Below, piece by piece: positions 22,363 to 34,587 of a stretch of DNA of 64,000 nt. Source of the DNA: Eucommia ulmoides (taxonomy: Eukaryota; Streptophyta; Magnoliopsida; Garryales; Eucommiaceae); NCBI GenBank assembly GCA_016647705.1, contig CM028329.1:12611910-12675909 (forward strand), read 5' to 3'. Below the pieces are notes generated by a model. The model saw only the letters and a program-made list of their open reading frames with translations, did no database searches and was not told where the DNA came from. Every line of letters starts with the position of its first letter. Position 1 is the first letter of the stretch. Position numbers and translations under genes: made by a program.

Positions 22363-25300
22363 ATGGTGGATGGCAAAAGAAAACCCCATGGAATCATGGT
22401 ATCATACCCACTACAAGCCCATGTAACTCCATACGTCCATCTAGCTATCAAGCTTGCTTCAAAGGGTATCATCATCACCTTCGTCAATATTGACTCAATT
22501 CATCGCTCCATCTCCGAAGCAAACTCCGGCGAACCTTCTGATGACCTATTTGCCGACTCCCGTCGAAGCGGTCTCGACATCCGGTATACCACGATGAGTG
22601 ACGGTCTTCCTCTTGAGTTTGATCGAGTCAAGAACGTCGACCAGCATTGCCGGTGTCTGCTAGATGTTTTCCCGACGCTGGTCGATGAATTTGTAGGAAA
22701 TATGGTCCGGTCAGATACCACGTCGGCCTTTTTTTTAATCTCCGACATGTTCTATGTTTGGCCAGCAACCGTCGCCAGGAAGTATAACCTTGTCAATGTT
22801 TGCTTCTGGGTACAATCAGCTTTGGTTTTTAGCTTGTACTACCACTTGGACCTGTTGACGAAAAATGGGCATTTTGCTGCTAGTGGTATGTATCCTTCGC
22901 TCTCTCACGAATATTGCAGGGTTGAATCAAAATTTTAATGGGTCGTCAACAAATTTTCAAAATAAGGTCATGTTTATCCGAATTAAGTGTTGAAAATTAA
23001 ATTTAATTAAGTCTGTTTGATAATTTTAATAAATATTACTTAATTAATTAAGTATCACTCAAAATTTTCAATTTATTGGCCTAGATTTTTTAATCAATGG
23101 GTCTTTACTTATTTTTCATCACTTAATGGGTTTAGTCCCCTTTTTTAGGATGAATTTTTTAGTCCCAAGAGTCCACTATTTTTCAAGTTTATCCCCACTC
23201 TTCCTTTTTCACTTCATAAAAGCTCCAATTTTAAAAAATTATATGTTTTTTATGACGAAAATACCCTTCAATTAATTTTTTTAATAATAACATTAATCGC
23301 CACACAAAATATTCACTATCTTGTTACAATCACAACAGATATTTGTTATTATCGCCACTACCGCAACAAATATTTACTACTACCACCACAATCACAACAA
23401 ACATTTATTATCACCAGTGTCCCCATCACAACAAATATTTCTATTATTGCCACTAACACTACAAATATTCATTATCATCACGACAATAAATAATTAAAAA
23501 AAAAAAATCAACAACAATTTTTATAATTATACAATAAAAAAATACAAAATAATCAAAAAATCAATTTTAAATATTCACTACCATGGACGTTAAAGAAAAA
23601 GAACAAAAATTCAAATCTAGAAACCGAACCAGATCTAGACGTTAAAAAAATGAAACATTTAAATACCGGTGAATCTATGAAACAAAAATAAGAATGGTTA
23701 AGATGGTGTTTGTATTATGTCAACATAAAAAAAAGAAAATCTAGGAATTAAAAAAAGTCCCAGTTTTATTTTATTTTTTTGGTTGAATTCTCCGTTATTG
23801 TTGACTTGTGGTAATTCATATATTTGAAATTTTTAGTATATTATTAGTATTTTTATTTTATTACTTTGTTCTTGATTTTTTCCCTATATTATCTTGATTT
23901 TAAATTTAAATTTTAGAGTGTAGTAATGTAATTTAAATCATTTTCATTCTTCAAAATTGGTATTTATCAAAGAATTCAACACTTAAAAATTTAATTTTAT
24001 TAAATAAGTTTATGATATTTTTAACACTTAAAATTCTAACAATTCAAATTCAACACTTCAAATTTCCACAACTTAAAATTTAAGCGTTATCAAACATGGC
24101 CCTCTCTTCATTTAGGAATATAATTATTTCATTTTGATATATAAATAGCCTATATAATTTATTTATTAAAAAAATAAGAGTAAATTTATGGGTTTTTTTT
24201 TAATTCATTTATAGCCTATATAATTTATTTATTAAAAAAATAAGAGTAAATTTATGGGTTTTTTTAATTCATTTTTACTGAAAAATTATGTTTACATATT
24301 ATACATATTTTGTTATTTATTTCAAGTTTAACTATCATGTTCAATGACTTGTTTAAACACAATAGATAAATAAATTCTTTTGGGAAGACATGATACTTTG
24401 GCTGTCTAGATGTACACTTTAAAATATTTTTGATCTTGCCAACATTGGAAGAAATGGTTGGTTTGGGATTCAGAGGTTGGTCCTTCTTATTTGGGTTCCT
24501 GCAAAATCATGCACAAACGGGTGGATGCACAAATGGGTGGACCTGCCGGCGTTGCACCTTTGATATGAGAAGTGGTAGAGTGTTCAAAGAGAATTTTTCC
24601 AGAGTAACAGAGTGAACATACCTTGATTAAATGCCCCCTTCTGGTATGAGAGAAGATTTGTTTGACAAGTTTTCCATAAATCTTGTTTAATTCCCATTGA
24701 TGTCTCGAATTTCGCGGGATGTGGGAATAATGAACCCTTATACCAGAATCATAGCTGCCATTTTCTTATTTGGCGAGATATAGTTATAGACCCCGAACAT
24801 CAAATATCGAGCACATTGGACTCATCGGATCGTCCTCGTTGATTCCGAGGTCAATCCTTCCTGCATATGATGTAACTCGTGCTCGGTTTATAAGTGATTG
24901 TGGTCGATATGAAATATATTCTTGGTTTTATACAAAAAAAAAAAAAAAAAAGGAACAAAATCCTCAAGTGTAAGAATTGAGCTATGACTCATATGCTAGG
25001 CACGTGAGTCTTATCTAATTTGTCTTCAGAGATATGTGTCTTCCGGATAAGCAACATTTAATCATGGTTGAAAATTCCCTCATCAAATGCCCCGTATTCC
25101 CAAGGCTCGACAACAAAGAGGTCAGGAATACTTTGATGTGGTGTGATCCTGAGGATCATGCTTGTGAAGAATCAGGTGAGCTTGTCACTTTTTGTTTACC
25201 GCCCAATCAAAAAATTTAAAAAGGCTATAGTGCTTCGAGTTTCACGCTCAAAGCTTGCCATGCATTAAATGTCTGACAAATGTGATATAGGCTTTTATTT

Positions 25301-27369
25301 AACCTCTTAGTTGGCAGTTGACATTCCCTTACCACAAATATCCCCTACCCCCATCATTGGGACCCTTTAGATTCCTTGAGCTTTTTGTGCACTCCACTCT
25401 TAAAATTCTTTGTTTTTTCGAAGAGCTGTTTCACTTTCTAATGACGGTTCTTCTTGATTCCGATATGATTTTGCACTTTTGATCCGTTCACTTACACCCA
25501 TTTTCAATTTTCTTTATTTATATCTGTGTGGTTTGTAGTATGGTGTTGTTTTTTTCCTATGTTATTTTTTTTTTCACTTTTCACCCCTTTCATCAATTCC
25601 TGATTCATTTTCCTTTACTCCCATCATCTTCTCCATTGATGACTAGAAGGCATGGCTCCCATAGTATGTCTAGTTGGCTTGGCTTTGATTCTAATAACTA
25701 GCTATAGGGTAAGCCGATTGTTCTTGATGGCTGAAATTCCTGAGTTGTAAAGAAGATTGGGCCTTCTATTAGGCCAGATCCTATTGATGGAGCTTATCTG
25801 TCTCATGCTCGGGAGGAAGATCCTCATCCTATGTCGTTGTTCGGTTTGCGAAATCCCCTCTTTCTCTTCCTATTCTAGTGTTTGCTCGTCAAAGGCCCCC
25901 ATAGGATCCCGTCTAGGATTCTAGGAGCATCGCGACCAAGGCCAAATTGGCCAAAATCCAAAAAAGGTGTCATATCCCAAGCTCTATGGGGATGTTGTTT
26001 TCTACAGAGAAGCGGCGTAGGGCCCACATATTTTGCCAGGGAAAAATCATTTTTTATAAGGATGCGGTGGATTGGGGAGCTCGATTCTTCTTCACCATCT
26101 TCATAAGTGAAATCCTGCACTTATTCAACCTTAATTTTTCCCAATTGACCCTCAACGACTGGAAGATAATGGTTAGGTTCTTACTTTTGTGCTGTGTTAA
26201 CAATATTACACAAACCTATCCCATTTTCTGCGATTTTTATCAACTATCGAGGAACCTAACACTGGATCCAAGTTTGTTCTAGTTTAGGACCCAAGTTTAT
26301 GGTCAAATTGGTCTTAAAATACCCTGATAACAATAAGGGTGTGAAGATGAAGTGGCTCTACCTTAATGGGGATTGGGAGTATCCGCAAAACAAACATGAC
26401 ACATGAGAAGACATGAAAACAGCACAAAAGACATGCAAATGAAGAAACAAAATGATCTTTGAATGTAAAAGAAGTTGACCATCGAACCAGAATGAGAAAA
26501 GCATTTTGCTCGTTAGCTGGACACTCCTAGTTCGTGTCGCTGTGAAACCATTTTTCCTTCCAACCCTTGTTGTTATTGGGGTACTTAATTATTAGTTTCA
26601 ATATTTGGGATCATGTTCGAAAGTATCACCAATCTTGACTCCATCATCAAGTTCCTCGCCAGTTGGTATTAATTATAAAATAGGGGATAGATGAGGATAA
26701 TGTCGTTACAACTGCAGAGTACGAAAAACCCAACCATCATCCTCCAAGCATTAGGATTTACCTATAGAGGATAAAGGTTGAACTCGTTGAGGATCTCCCT
26801 AATAAAGATGGGTAGGGATAACTGAGCTATCCCATCTACCGTATCTTCATAAAAATCTATTTTGTATAGGTATAGACCGTGTGCTTGGTTATAGGCCTCC
26901 AAAGGTAACGACATCCCCACGGAATCGGGGATGTGTCACCTCTTTCGGAGCTTGACCAATCATCATGCTCTTGTAATATTGGATAGGATATTAGGAAGAC
27001 CTGTGATGTGTAGGCCTTAGGGCAGGAAGAGGAAGCGGTTTTTTCTCAACCCAAGTGGGGGCACGACTTGAGGGCCTTTCTCCCGAGCTCCGGATAGCTC
27101 GACCACATCCAATGGGTCATGCCTCATGGAAAGCCCAAACCTTTCATCAACTCAGAGGGTTAAGCTAGTAGAAACAGTCGGCTCTGCCTTCTTATCAAAG
27201 TCAAGTCCAAGCCAGTTGGTCATAGAATGAGAACTAGGCATTCTAGGCATTACCGTAGAAGATGACTAGAGAATGATGAAAATGGATGAAAACCGTTGGA
27301 CAAAGGCGAAAGAATAGGAAAAAAAAAATAGAAGACAAACCTAAAGTAAGATCTACATTGGAATAGAAA

Positions 27370-27436
<67 letters not shown>

Positions 27437-29317
27437 AAACGAACTAAAAAATCAAAATTGTACTATAGTTAGGAGGAACGATCGCCAGAATAGGAAGCTA
27501 ATCAATGGAAAATTCAAGAGTTGTAGAAGGGTCCCAATGAGGGGGTCGCTTCGTTTAAATACTGAGATTTTCTTGGCAGGGAATATTTGTCATCACTGTG
27601 CAATTGAAGATACAACTTTAATCTAATCATGCCTTCCATTTAATACATGATAGACTTTTGGACACAATTTTCGAAATGACTCATATTTTAAATTTTTGAT
27701 TGGGCGCCAATACCAAGTCTTTTTAGCCAATCAACTTCTACCCGAATATGGTTCTTAGGATTTGGTTCAATCATGAACAAATATTCCGAATAACATCCTC
27801 AAGATTCTAATCAACAAATATATTTTTTACCACGATTCATCATCGAGGCTCGGGAATAGGGGAATCTGAAGAGAGATTTTCCCAACCATGTTCTAAAACC
27901 TACCACATGTAAGAGTAAACTCATATGACTTGCACATGAGAAAAACCACATGCCAAGAATGTGGTTATTGTTGCTAACCAACGACACTGATCGGTACCGA
28001 GAAGACTATCGAAGACTTGACATCACCAAACACGAAATATATCCTGACCATTATCTATGCTCAGTCTTCTTATGAGCTTATCCTCGAAGAACTGAAGATA
28101 GCCTTGGGGCATTACATCTTCGACTGTAACCCGAGCTTAGGAGCCATTACAACTATCCACTACATATATTGAAAGCGCGATTACGATTCGTATGTAACGG
28201 TCCATTAATTCTATAATCCCAAATGAGGATTGATCATGATTTACGAAAGACTTTCTAAACAAGTCTTCTATCTCCTTTAAATACTACAAGGGGGTCTAGC
28301 AAAAGTACACACACTTTTCTTTGTCATTATTCTTCCAAATTTTACTGAGAACAAACTATTTATTCTCACACCAAAGCTGTAACGCTGATAGTTTCACCCG
28401 CAATATATTATTTTGCAAAAACATAAACCCAAGGAAGATCAAATTCTGAATTTCAAGAATCACCTTTGACAATCCGAATTTTGATTTCACACACACACAC
28501 ACACACATATATAATAAAACAGGGTGGACATAAACCTTCTAGACAAATCTGAGCGTTCTTTATCTCAAGAGATAAAGAACGATCGATCAAACCAAAAAAA
28601 AAACATAAATATAAAATATATATTTATATTTTACCTTATATAATTTATACCTAATTGAGAAGAGAGGATATGTTTTTTCTATATATATATAAATCTACAA
28701 AAATAATATATGGACATTAAATTTACTAATAATACCAAAATATTAAATTTATGGAAATTAAATTAAAGAAATAATATAAATAAAAAATATAATATGCAAA
28801 AATTATGGACATCAAATTTACAAAAATTTATAAAAATAATATGTACACATTACATTTTGTAACAATACTAAACATTACATTTACAAAAATTAAATTAAAA
28901 AAATATAATAGAGAAAATATAATATACGGAAATAATAGACATTAAATTTACAAAAATTATAAAAATAATATATAAACATTAAATTTAGTAATAATATTCA
29001 AACAATAAATTTATAGAAATTAAATTAAAGAAATAATATAAAAGAAAAAAACATTATATATGGAAATTGTGGATATTAATTTTACAAAAATTATAGAAAT
29101 AATATATGAACATTAAATTTATTAATAATACTCAAATATTAAATTCATAGAAATTAAATTAAAAAATAATATAAAATAAAAAAATATAATATGCATAATC
29201 CATGAAAATTAAATTTATAAAAATTATAAAAATAATATATGGACATTCAATTTAGTAATAATACTGAAACACCAAATTTACAGAAATTAAATTAAATTAA
29301 ATAAATAAATGTGTATG

Positions 29318-29359
<42 letters not shown>

Positions 29360-30974
29360 CAAGAGAATTATGGACATTTAATTTAAAAAAATTAAATAAA
29401 TAACTTATGAACATTAAAATTTATAGAAATTAAATTGATAAAATAATATTAAATTAGGTTCCATTTTTTTTTACGCCCCTGCCATCGGACACAGGTAATA
29501 TGCTAGTGTTTATATATATACACGAAAATAATGGATACTAAATTTAAAGAAATTATAGAAATAACGTATGAACATTAAAATTTATAGAAATTAAATTGAT
29601 AAAATAATATTAAATTAGATTTTTTTTTTTTACACCTGTGACTTCGGGCACAGGTAATATGCCAATGTTTATATATATACACACACATATATATTGCTTC
29701 ATAAAATATTTGGAGATAACTTTCTCTGCTGAATCCAAATAAATTTCACTAATTATGCTTTGTACTTACAAAGTATAAATTTGTTGCACTTTGCACTATA
29801 AAGATTTACTTTTATCTTTAATTGTGATGAGACGACTCCTTTTTCTTCTTCTTTTTTTTCGGGAAAATTTCAACCCAATTTTCTAAAATGTATACATTTT
29901 TATTTATTAGGATTACATTGTGAAAAGTGACATGTTTAACAAATTTTTTATTTATTTGAGTATTGATTCTTCATCTATTAGACAAGGGGAATCAATATCA
30001 TATATACGCTGCATACGAAACGATACATTAATTTTTTTATTTGGTTGCTAGATAATCGAACAGACACTATAGATTATGTTCCGGGAGTCCAGCCGATCAA
30101 GCCGACGGATTTGATGTCATTTCTCCAGGACAAGGATACAACAACCATGATACACCAAATTCTTTACAAGGCCTTTGACGAGGTGAAGCAAGCAGACTTT
30201 ATTTTATGTAATACAGTAGAAGAGCTTGAATTTCAAACAATTTCCTCTCTCCAACAAAAGCAACCATTTTATGCAATCGGGCCCATTTTCGCCGCCACCA
30301 ATAACATTGTGCCTACTAGTCTATGGTCCGAGTCAGATTGCACGCATTGGCTCAACAAAAAGCCTAAAGGATCTGTTTTATATGTCTCCTTTGGTAGTCT
30401 TGCCCAGACTTCTAAGGAGGTTATTGTGGAGATCGCCCATGGGCTTATACTCAGCAAGGTCAGTTTTGTTTGGGTTCTCCGCCAAGGTATAGTTAACATC
30501 TCCGACGAAGAAATTGATCATGACATTCTACCCATTGGATTTAGAGATAACATTGGTGATCAAGGGTTAATTGTGGGGTGGTGCAATCAGGTTGAGGTGA
30601 TCTCGCATCGCGCGATTGGGGGTTACTTAAGTCATTGTGGATGGAATTCGGTACTCGAAAGCATATGGTGTAATGTCCCATTAATTTGTTTTCCATTGTT
30701 TACAGATCAATTCACTAATAGGAAATCAGTGGTGGATGATTGGAATATTGGAATCAACCTTTGTAGTGGACTGTCAATAACGAAAGAAGATGTCGCCGAG
30801 AAGATTAACCTTCTGATGCGCGGAACAACTTCGAACAAGCTTAAGCGGAATATCAATATGTTGCGAAGCACATTAGAGAATACGCTGACAACATCGGATG
30901 GATCTTCGGAGAAGAATTTTGATAAGTTTATAAAGGACGTGAAGGCTGAAATTTGCAAGAGATGTGAGGCCTAG
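22363..30974 (+). CDS. UGT86A: UDP-glycosyltransferase, UGT86A-like
   Basis: Exons 22,363-22,885 and 30,052-30,974; the GT-AG intron (22,886-30,051) splits a GAT codon in phase 1. The protein is 481 aa, the usual length for plant family-1 glycosyltransferases. It transfers a sugar from a UDP-sugar to a small acceptor in the cytosol; the acceptor is unknown. Visible: catalytic His20 (SYPLQAHVTPYVHL), partner Asp128 (LISDMFYVW), and a full 44-residue PSPG box (residues 351-394, WCNQ...TDQ) with HCGWNS. Trp at PSPG position 22 and Gln at position 44 favour UDP-glucose. Wording such as DSIH, YTTMSDG and NRTDTIDYVPGV matches UGT86A1/A2 from family knowledge, which also have one intron here. I chose ATG 22,363 (MVDGKRKPHG) because homology starts there; the frame is open upstream to 22,213 but the extra residues are unlike the family. 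No disabling mutation was seen. Confidence 0.93.
22939..24110. repeat. First intron section: transposon-like ends and minisatellite
   Basis: AAGGTCATGTTTATCC (22,964) and TATCAAACATGGCCCT (to ~24,105) resemble each other in inverted orientation and may bound one ~1.14-kb non-autonomous element. 23,885-24,105 matches an arm of the foldback at 17,128-17,680. Between them 23,310-23,495 is a minisatellite of ~45-bp units with ACAACAAATATTTATTAT and CCACTA words. I found no convincing TSD, so the single-element reading is tentative. Confidence 0.45.
24120..24285 (+). repeat. Tandem duplication in UGT intron
   Basis: Two nearly identical ~75-bp units, each TATAGCCTATATAATTTATT ... AAATTTATGGGTTTTTTT, lie next to each other. 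Slippage or a local duplication would explain them. Confidence 0.85.
24960..26360 (+). repeat. Left arm of a large inverted repeat in the UGT intron
   Basis: It pairs with the reverse complement of 26,545-27,960. Shared words in order include ATGGTTG-GAAAAT-TC, ATTCCC-AGGCTCGA (inverted at 27,840), CGCCCAATCAAAAA-TTTAAAA, CATG-ATTAAATG, TCATTGGGACCCTT, and the gag frame described at 25,655. Divergence is substantial, so the two arms are separate old copies of one retroelement facing each other rather than a recent palindrome. Confidence 0.7.
25655..26282 (+). pseudogene. Gypsy-type gag-region fragment (Transposase_28-like), plus copy
   Basis: It opens near MTRRHGSHSMSSWLGFDS (25,638-25,690) and, after stops, becomes readable as YKDAVDWGARFFFTIFISE then LHLFNLNFSQLTLNDWKIMVR. 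Family knowledge links the pattern FNL--SQLTPN-W to the plant 'putative gypsy type transposon' domain (Pfam Transposase_28). The mirrored minus-strand copy at 27,252-26,560 carries the same layout. It is broken by stops and has no adjoining pol. Function as an element gag-region protein is inferred. Confidence 0.6.
26545..27960 (-). repeat. Right arm of the large inverted repeat in the UGT intron
   Basis: The minus-strand reading parallels the left arm. It includes SHSMTNWLGLDF near 27,240-27,200 and a gag-like stretch REILNEFNLYP...NPNAWRMMVGFFVL around 26,810-26,690. A (TA)n(GA)n microsatellite (27,373-27,432) lies in this arm only. The ~185-bp spacer between arms (26,361-26,544) shows nothing recognisable. 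Confidence 0.65.
26560..27252 (-). pseudogene. Gypsy-type gag-region fragment, minus copy
   Basis: Minus-strand translation gives MPRMPSSHSMTNWLGLDFDK near its start and later IREILNEFNLYP, NPNAWRMMVGFFVLC and YQLARNLMMES, matching the plus copy at 25,655-26,282. Stops interrupt it. It is the second half of the head-to-head pair in the intron. Confidence 0.6.
27961..28480 (+). mobile_element. LTR-like fragment in the UGT intron
   Basis: A TATA-like CTCCTTTAAATACTACAAGGGGG (28,274) is followed by TTCTTTGTCATTATTC and TTATTCTCACACC, an arrangement seen in the R/U5 part of plant gypsy LTRs. No ends with TSD were found. It may belong to the facing gag copies just upstream. Confidence 0.4.
28681..29506 (+). 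mobile_element. Helitron-like element with internal tandem array
   Basis: It starts near TCTATATATATATAAATC. Its right end has CCTGCCATCGGACACAGG, able to form a short hairpin, then TAATATGCTAG followed by T, as in Helitron 3' termini (hairpin plus CTAG before T). A second similar terminus without CTAG lies at 29,631-29,672. No helicase gene is present, so it would be non-autonomous. The exact left end is uncertain. Confidence 0.45.
28705..29402 (+). repeat. AT-rich ~130-bp tandem array
   Basis: Five imperfect units start near 28,710, 28,839, 28,967, 29,101 and 29,237, each beginning TATGGACATTAAATTTA and containing GAAATTAAATTAAAGAAATAA. The last unit is expanded by a TA/CA microsatellite (29,310-29,360). 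The whole array lies in the UGT intron. Confidence 0.85.
29403..29690 (+). repeat. Duplicated Helitron-end segment
   Basis: TATGAACATTAAAATTTATAG through CACAGGTAATATG occurs twice, at about 29,405-29,506 and 29,566-29,672. The copies differ in the terminal tetranucleotide (CTAG versus CCAA). Confidence 0.75.
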
Positions 30975-31499
30975 CTACCAAGTTGGTGAATTTCATCAAG
31001 AATTGGCTTTGATAATGGCATGTTATTTTTGTGTGTGTTGTTGTTGCTTATGTTGATCTTTGTATTATGTTATCGTATATATTACTGTATATTATGTGTC
31101 TTCAAACATGAGTTTTCATCTATATAATTAAATTAAAAGAAAGAAAAAAATATAGGATAAGCATAAATTGTGGTAGTGACGGCTATGGCTCGTCAGTGAG
31201 GTGGAGAGATAGGGGGGATTGATGAGAGGATGGGGACAAATAGAGGTGTGCATGGGCAGAGACAGTGGCGGGAAAGAGCACGGGCGACAATAAAAATGGA
31301 GATGGCAATGGCAATTGGAATCTTTTTGTGTTATAGAGAGAAAGAGAAAGAGAGATGCATAGGAGAGATCGAAGACAGATGAAACGACATCTAACCCTAA
31401 TGTTAAAAAGTTATTTATTAGTTGTTAGATTTAAAATTTTATACTACGATGTAAAATTCCTCACGGATAAAAAATGATTTTTTTTTAATAATATACTAA
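30975..31499 (+). other. 3' flank of the UGT gene
   Basis: Just after the UGT stop the sequence is T/G-rich (TGTGTGTGTTGTTGTTGC), as in plant 3' untranslated regions, with AATTAAATTAAAAG near 31,124 as a possible polyadenylation region. From 31,190 a purine-rich GATGGGG/GAGAGA stretch follows; nothing else recognised. Confidence 0.45.
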
Positions 31500-32477
31500 T
31501 ATATACAACGTGCCTAAAGACATTAATTTTAATTCAATACATTAATCTTTAATATTCTAATATTAGCTCAAATATATTAATCATGAAAATATAGTTTGTT
31601 AGAAATTTATTTTTTAGTTTCTCAATAATATCTAAATGAACAGATGCAAAATTCTCCAACCATCCAACGTTATAAAATGTCTGAAATGTAAAACATGTCT
31701 TGAAATATATAATAGATTATTATACGCCTTGTGCCTAAATACACTTCAATAAATTAATCTTAAATATCTTATATTTTGAATACTTAACTGTAGAAATACA
31801 TTATTGTTGAGTGAGTGCTATTTAATTTCTCAACAAAATTTAAATTAATATTTTTAGCGTCTCTAATTATCTAATGGTAAAAAATTTCATAAATGTAAAA
31901 TATGTGATGATTTCATGAATATATTATTTTTAATGAGCTTTTTACACTTTACACCCTTGAAGTTTGACCAATCCCATATTGGTCCCTGTGGTCTCAATTT
32001 CAACACATAAAACCCTAAAGTATGCAAATTATGGTACTTAAGGACAATTGGCTAAAACAATTTGAAATTGGATGAAAAATTTCACATTTTTGCATCTGAC
32101 TATTAATAAGGGCCAAAATTGTATTTTTGTTCTACTATTGAAATTCAACCACATATATTATACAATGGTAAAAAATTTAACAAATGTAAAATATGTAATG
32201 ATTTCTAGAATATATTAAGTTTAATGAGCTTTTTACACTTTGCACCCTTGAAGTTTGACCAATCCCATATTGGTCTCTGTGTGTTCAATTTCAACACATA
32301 AGACCCTAAAGTATGCAAATCGTGGCACTTAAGGATAATTGGCTAACACCATTTGAAATTGGATGAAAAAATTCAAATTTTTGCATCTGACTCTTAATGA
32401 GGGGAAATTGTGTTTTTGTTCTACTATTAAAATTCAACCATATACCTAGACTTAATTGGAACAATCATAAACCTTTA

Positions 32478-33514
32478 GGTTGTTATTGAGTAAGGGATTT
32501 GGGGGAGAAATTTCATTTGGGTAAGGGATTTCAAAATTCATTTTTAACAAATACCTTGTTTAGGTATTTGTAAAAAGGAATTGTCAAATCCTTTTATCTT
32601 CAAAAAATGGTGAAAAGAGGGATTTACAAATTACTTTGAAATAGGTGTCATTTTTCAAATCCACCCAAGAGAAGATTTCATAAATCTCATAAATCGTCCA
32701 TCTTCTTTCGTCTATCTCCTTCATGAAGACCTGAGCCCCTTTCGTCCATCTCCTTCGCGACGACATCCTTCTCATTCGTGACGACCGCCGACGACCTGAT
32801 CCCTTCCTTCGTGACGACCATTGATGACCTGAGCCCTTGTCCTTTGCGTCATCCTTTTCCTTCGCGTCATCCATTTCCTTCACATAGTTCTTCTCCGTCA
32901 TCGGATTCTTCGCCGTCGTCCGATTGAGACCTAGATCGCGACTGAGAAGAAGATCATTGATCGTGTTCGCTGCTTCATCGATCATTGATCGTCGTTCTCC
33001 TTCGCAGTTGTCTTCTTCTTATTATTATTATCGTTTTCTTCTTTTTCGCCGCGACTGAGAACAAGAGAGAATTTCACAAATCTAAGACCTAGATCGTTGC
33101 TTCCTTCTTCGTCGACTGAGACCTAGATCGTTGCTTCCTTCTTCGTCGATGATTAGGGTTTGTCGATGTTCCAAATTCTGATGTTTGATTTGAATTTGTG
33201 CATTTTGTGAATTTTGATGGTAGGAAGTATGAATTTTTTGGGTATGTTTTTCATTTTGTGAATTTTGTGGTAATTCTCATCAATTTATAGTGTATTTTGA
33301 GAGTGATTCTCATCAATAATTATGAACATATTTTTGTAGTGTTTACAAATATTTTACCCATCCAAATAATGGAATTATAAAATTACACAATTAAATTTTT
33401 CAGTTTATCCAAATAAATAATTTGTAAATGATGAGATTTCAAAATTCAAGATTTTAAAATTCCATTATTTTACAAATTCTTTAAATTTGTCAAATCCCTT
33501 ACCCAAACTCAACC
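32478..33514. mobile_element. PIF/Harbinger-type non-autonomous element
   Basis: The ends GGTTGTTATTGAGTAAGGGATTT and (reverse complement) GGTTGAGTTTGGGTAAGGGATTTG are imperfect inverted repeats; each is quoted here only to show the match at GAGTAAGGGATTT/GGGTAAGGGATTT. A 3-bp TTA duplication (32,475-32,477 and 33,515-33,517) fits this superfamily. The interior has CGACGACC-rich DNA and a 36-bp direct duplication (33,086-33,160, GAGACCTAGATCGTTGCTTC). The minus-strand frame at 32,985-32,584 is K/D/R-rich low complexity and not counted as a gene. Confidence 0.65.
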
Positions 33515-34079
33515 TTAGGAGTGGAAAATATGATTTCACCTAATTCTTTTTTCTTTTTCATATTTTTTTGGAAAAATTACCGTTTAAGCCCATAATAACT
33601 TACTGCTCACCGTTTAAACCTATCTATTTTTTCTTACACTGAAAACTCCCATCTCCGGCTATTTCTTGCACTGATTAGTCTCTTTTTCAAAAACGACTGG
33701 CGATGAGATTACCAAAATGCTCTCTCGTGATTCACGCGAGTATCGCTTTGTGATTTCTTCTTTCTTCCAGTCAATCGATTTGCAGACGTCTTCGTCTTCG
33801 ATTGATTTGCAGATGTCTTCCTTCGGTTCGCCAATCGCTCGTCGTTTTCGTCATCGACGCCTATTACTCGTCGTCTTCAATTGCTCGTTGTGTTCATCTT
33901 GATCGCAAAAACGAAGAAGCAAAGTGAGAGAAAATGCTTCCACTATTTCCAGCTTTTGCGTGACAGCTGGGAAGATATTTTCCTATCTTGATTTTGACTA
34001 TTTACACATTGCACCCTGCAATTTGCAGTTTATTGCAAAGAGGAGAGAGAATTTGTAGTGAGAGAAACGTGGATTTGTG

Positions 34080-34535
34080 TTAATATTACATGTAACATCC
34101 CCTTTAAATATAATAAGAAAAATGTAGGTTTGTGTTAGTTAGAAAAATTGAAAATCGCATTAATGTTCCATGTAATATCCCCTGAAATAAGATGTTACAT
34201 GTAACATCCATTAAAAATATTTTTCATAATAATTATTGATTTTTAATGTTACATATAACATTCATTAAAAATATTTTTTAAAATTTTGACAACATTAGAC
34301 AGTGTTACATTCAACATTGTCTTTGAATGTTACATGTAATATTCACGTATAATACGATTCAATATAGATGTTACATGTAACATTCATTAAAAATATTTTT
34401 TAAAATAATTATTGATTATAGATGTTATATGTAATATCTATTGAAAATATTTTTTTAAATTTTGGCAATATTAGACAGTGTTATATTCAGCGGTGTCTTT
34501 CGATATTACATTTAATATCCACACATAATACGATT
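34080..34535 (+). repeat. Palindromic TTACATGTAAC repeat cluster
   Basis: Words of the type GATGTTACATGTAACATCC, many perfectly palindromic at the core, occur about ten times. The second half is a tandem duplication: the block with ACATTAGACAGTGTTA and ATAATACGATTCA appears at about 34,190-34,357 and 34,370-34,533. Confidence 0.8.
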
Positions 34536-34587
34536 CATAATCCATTGGGAGGTGATGGTGTATGCCCCTATTTTTTAATCTTTCTTC

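Noticed and set aside
25882..26282. Independent host gene in the UGT intron
   Set aside because: Its partner in inverted orientation and the FNL-SQLT pattern identify it as a retroelement gag-region fragment with stops nearby.
32584..32985. Minus-strand K/D/R-rich protein
   Set aside because: Low-complexity translation of CGACGACC/TTCGTC repeats inside a TTA-flanked non-autonomous element.
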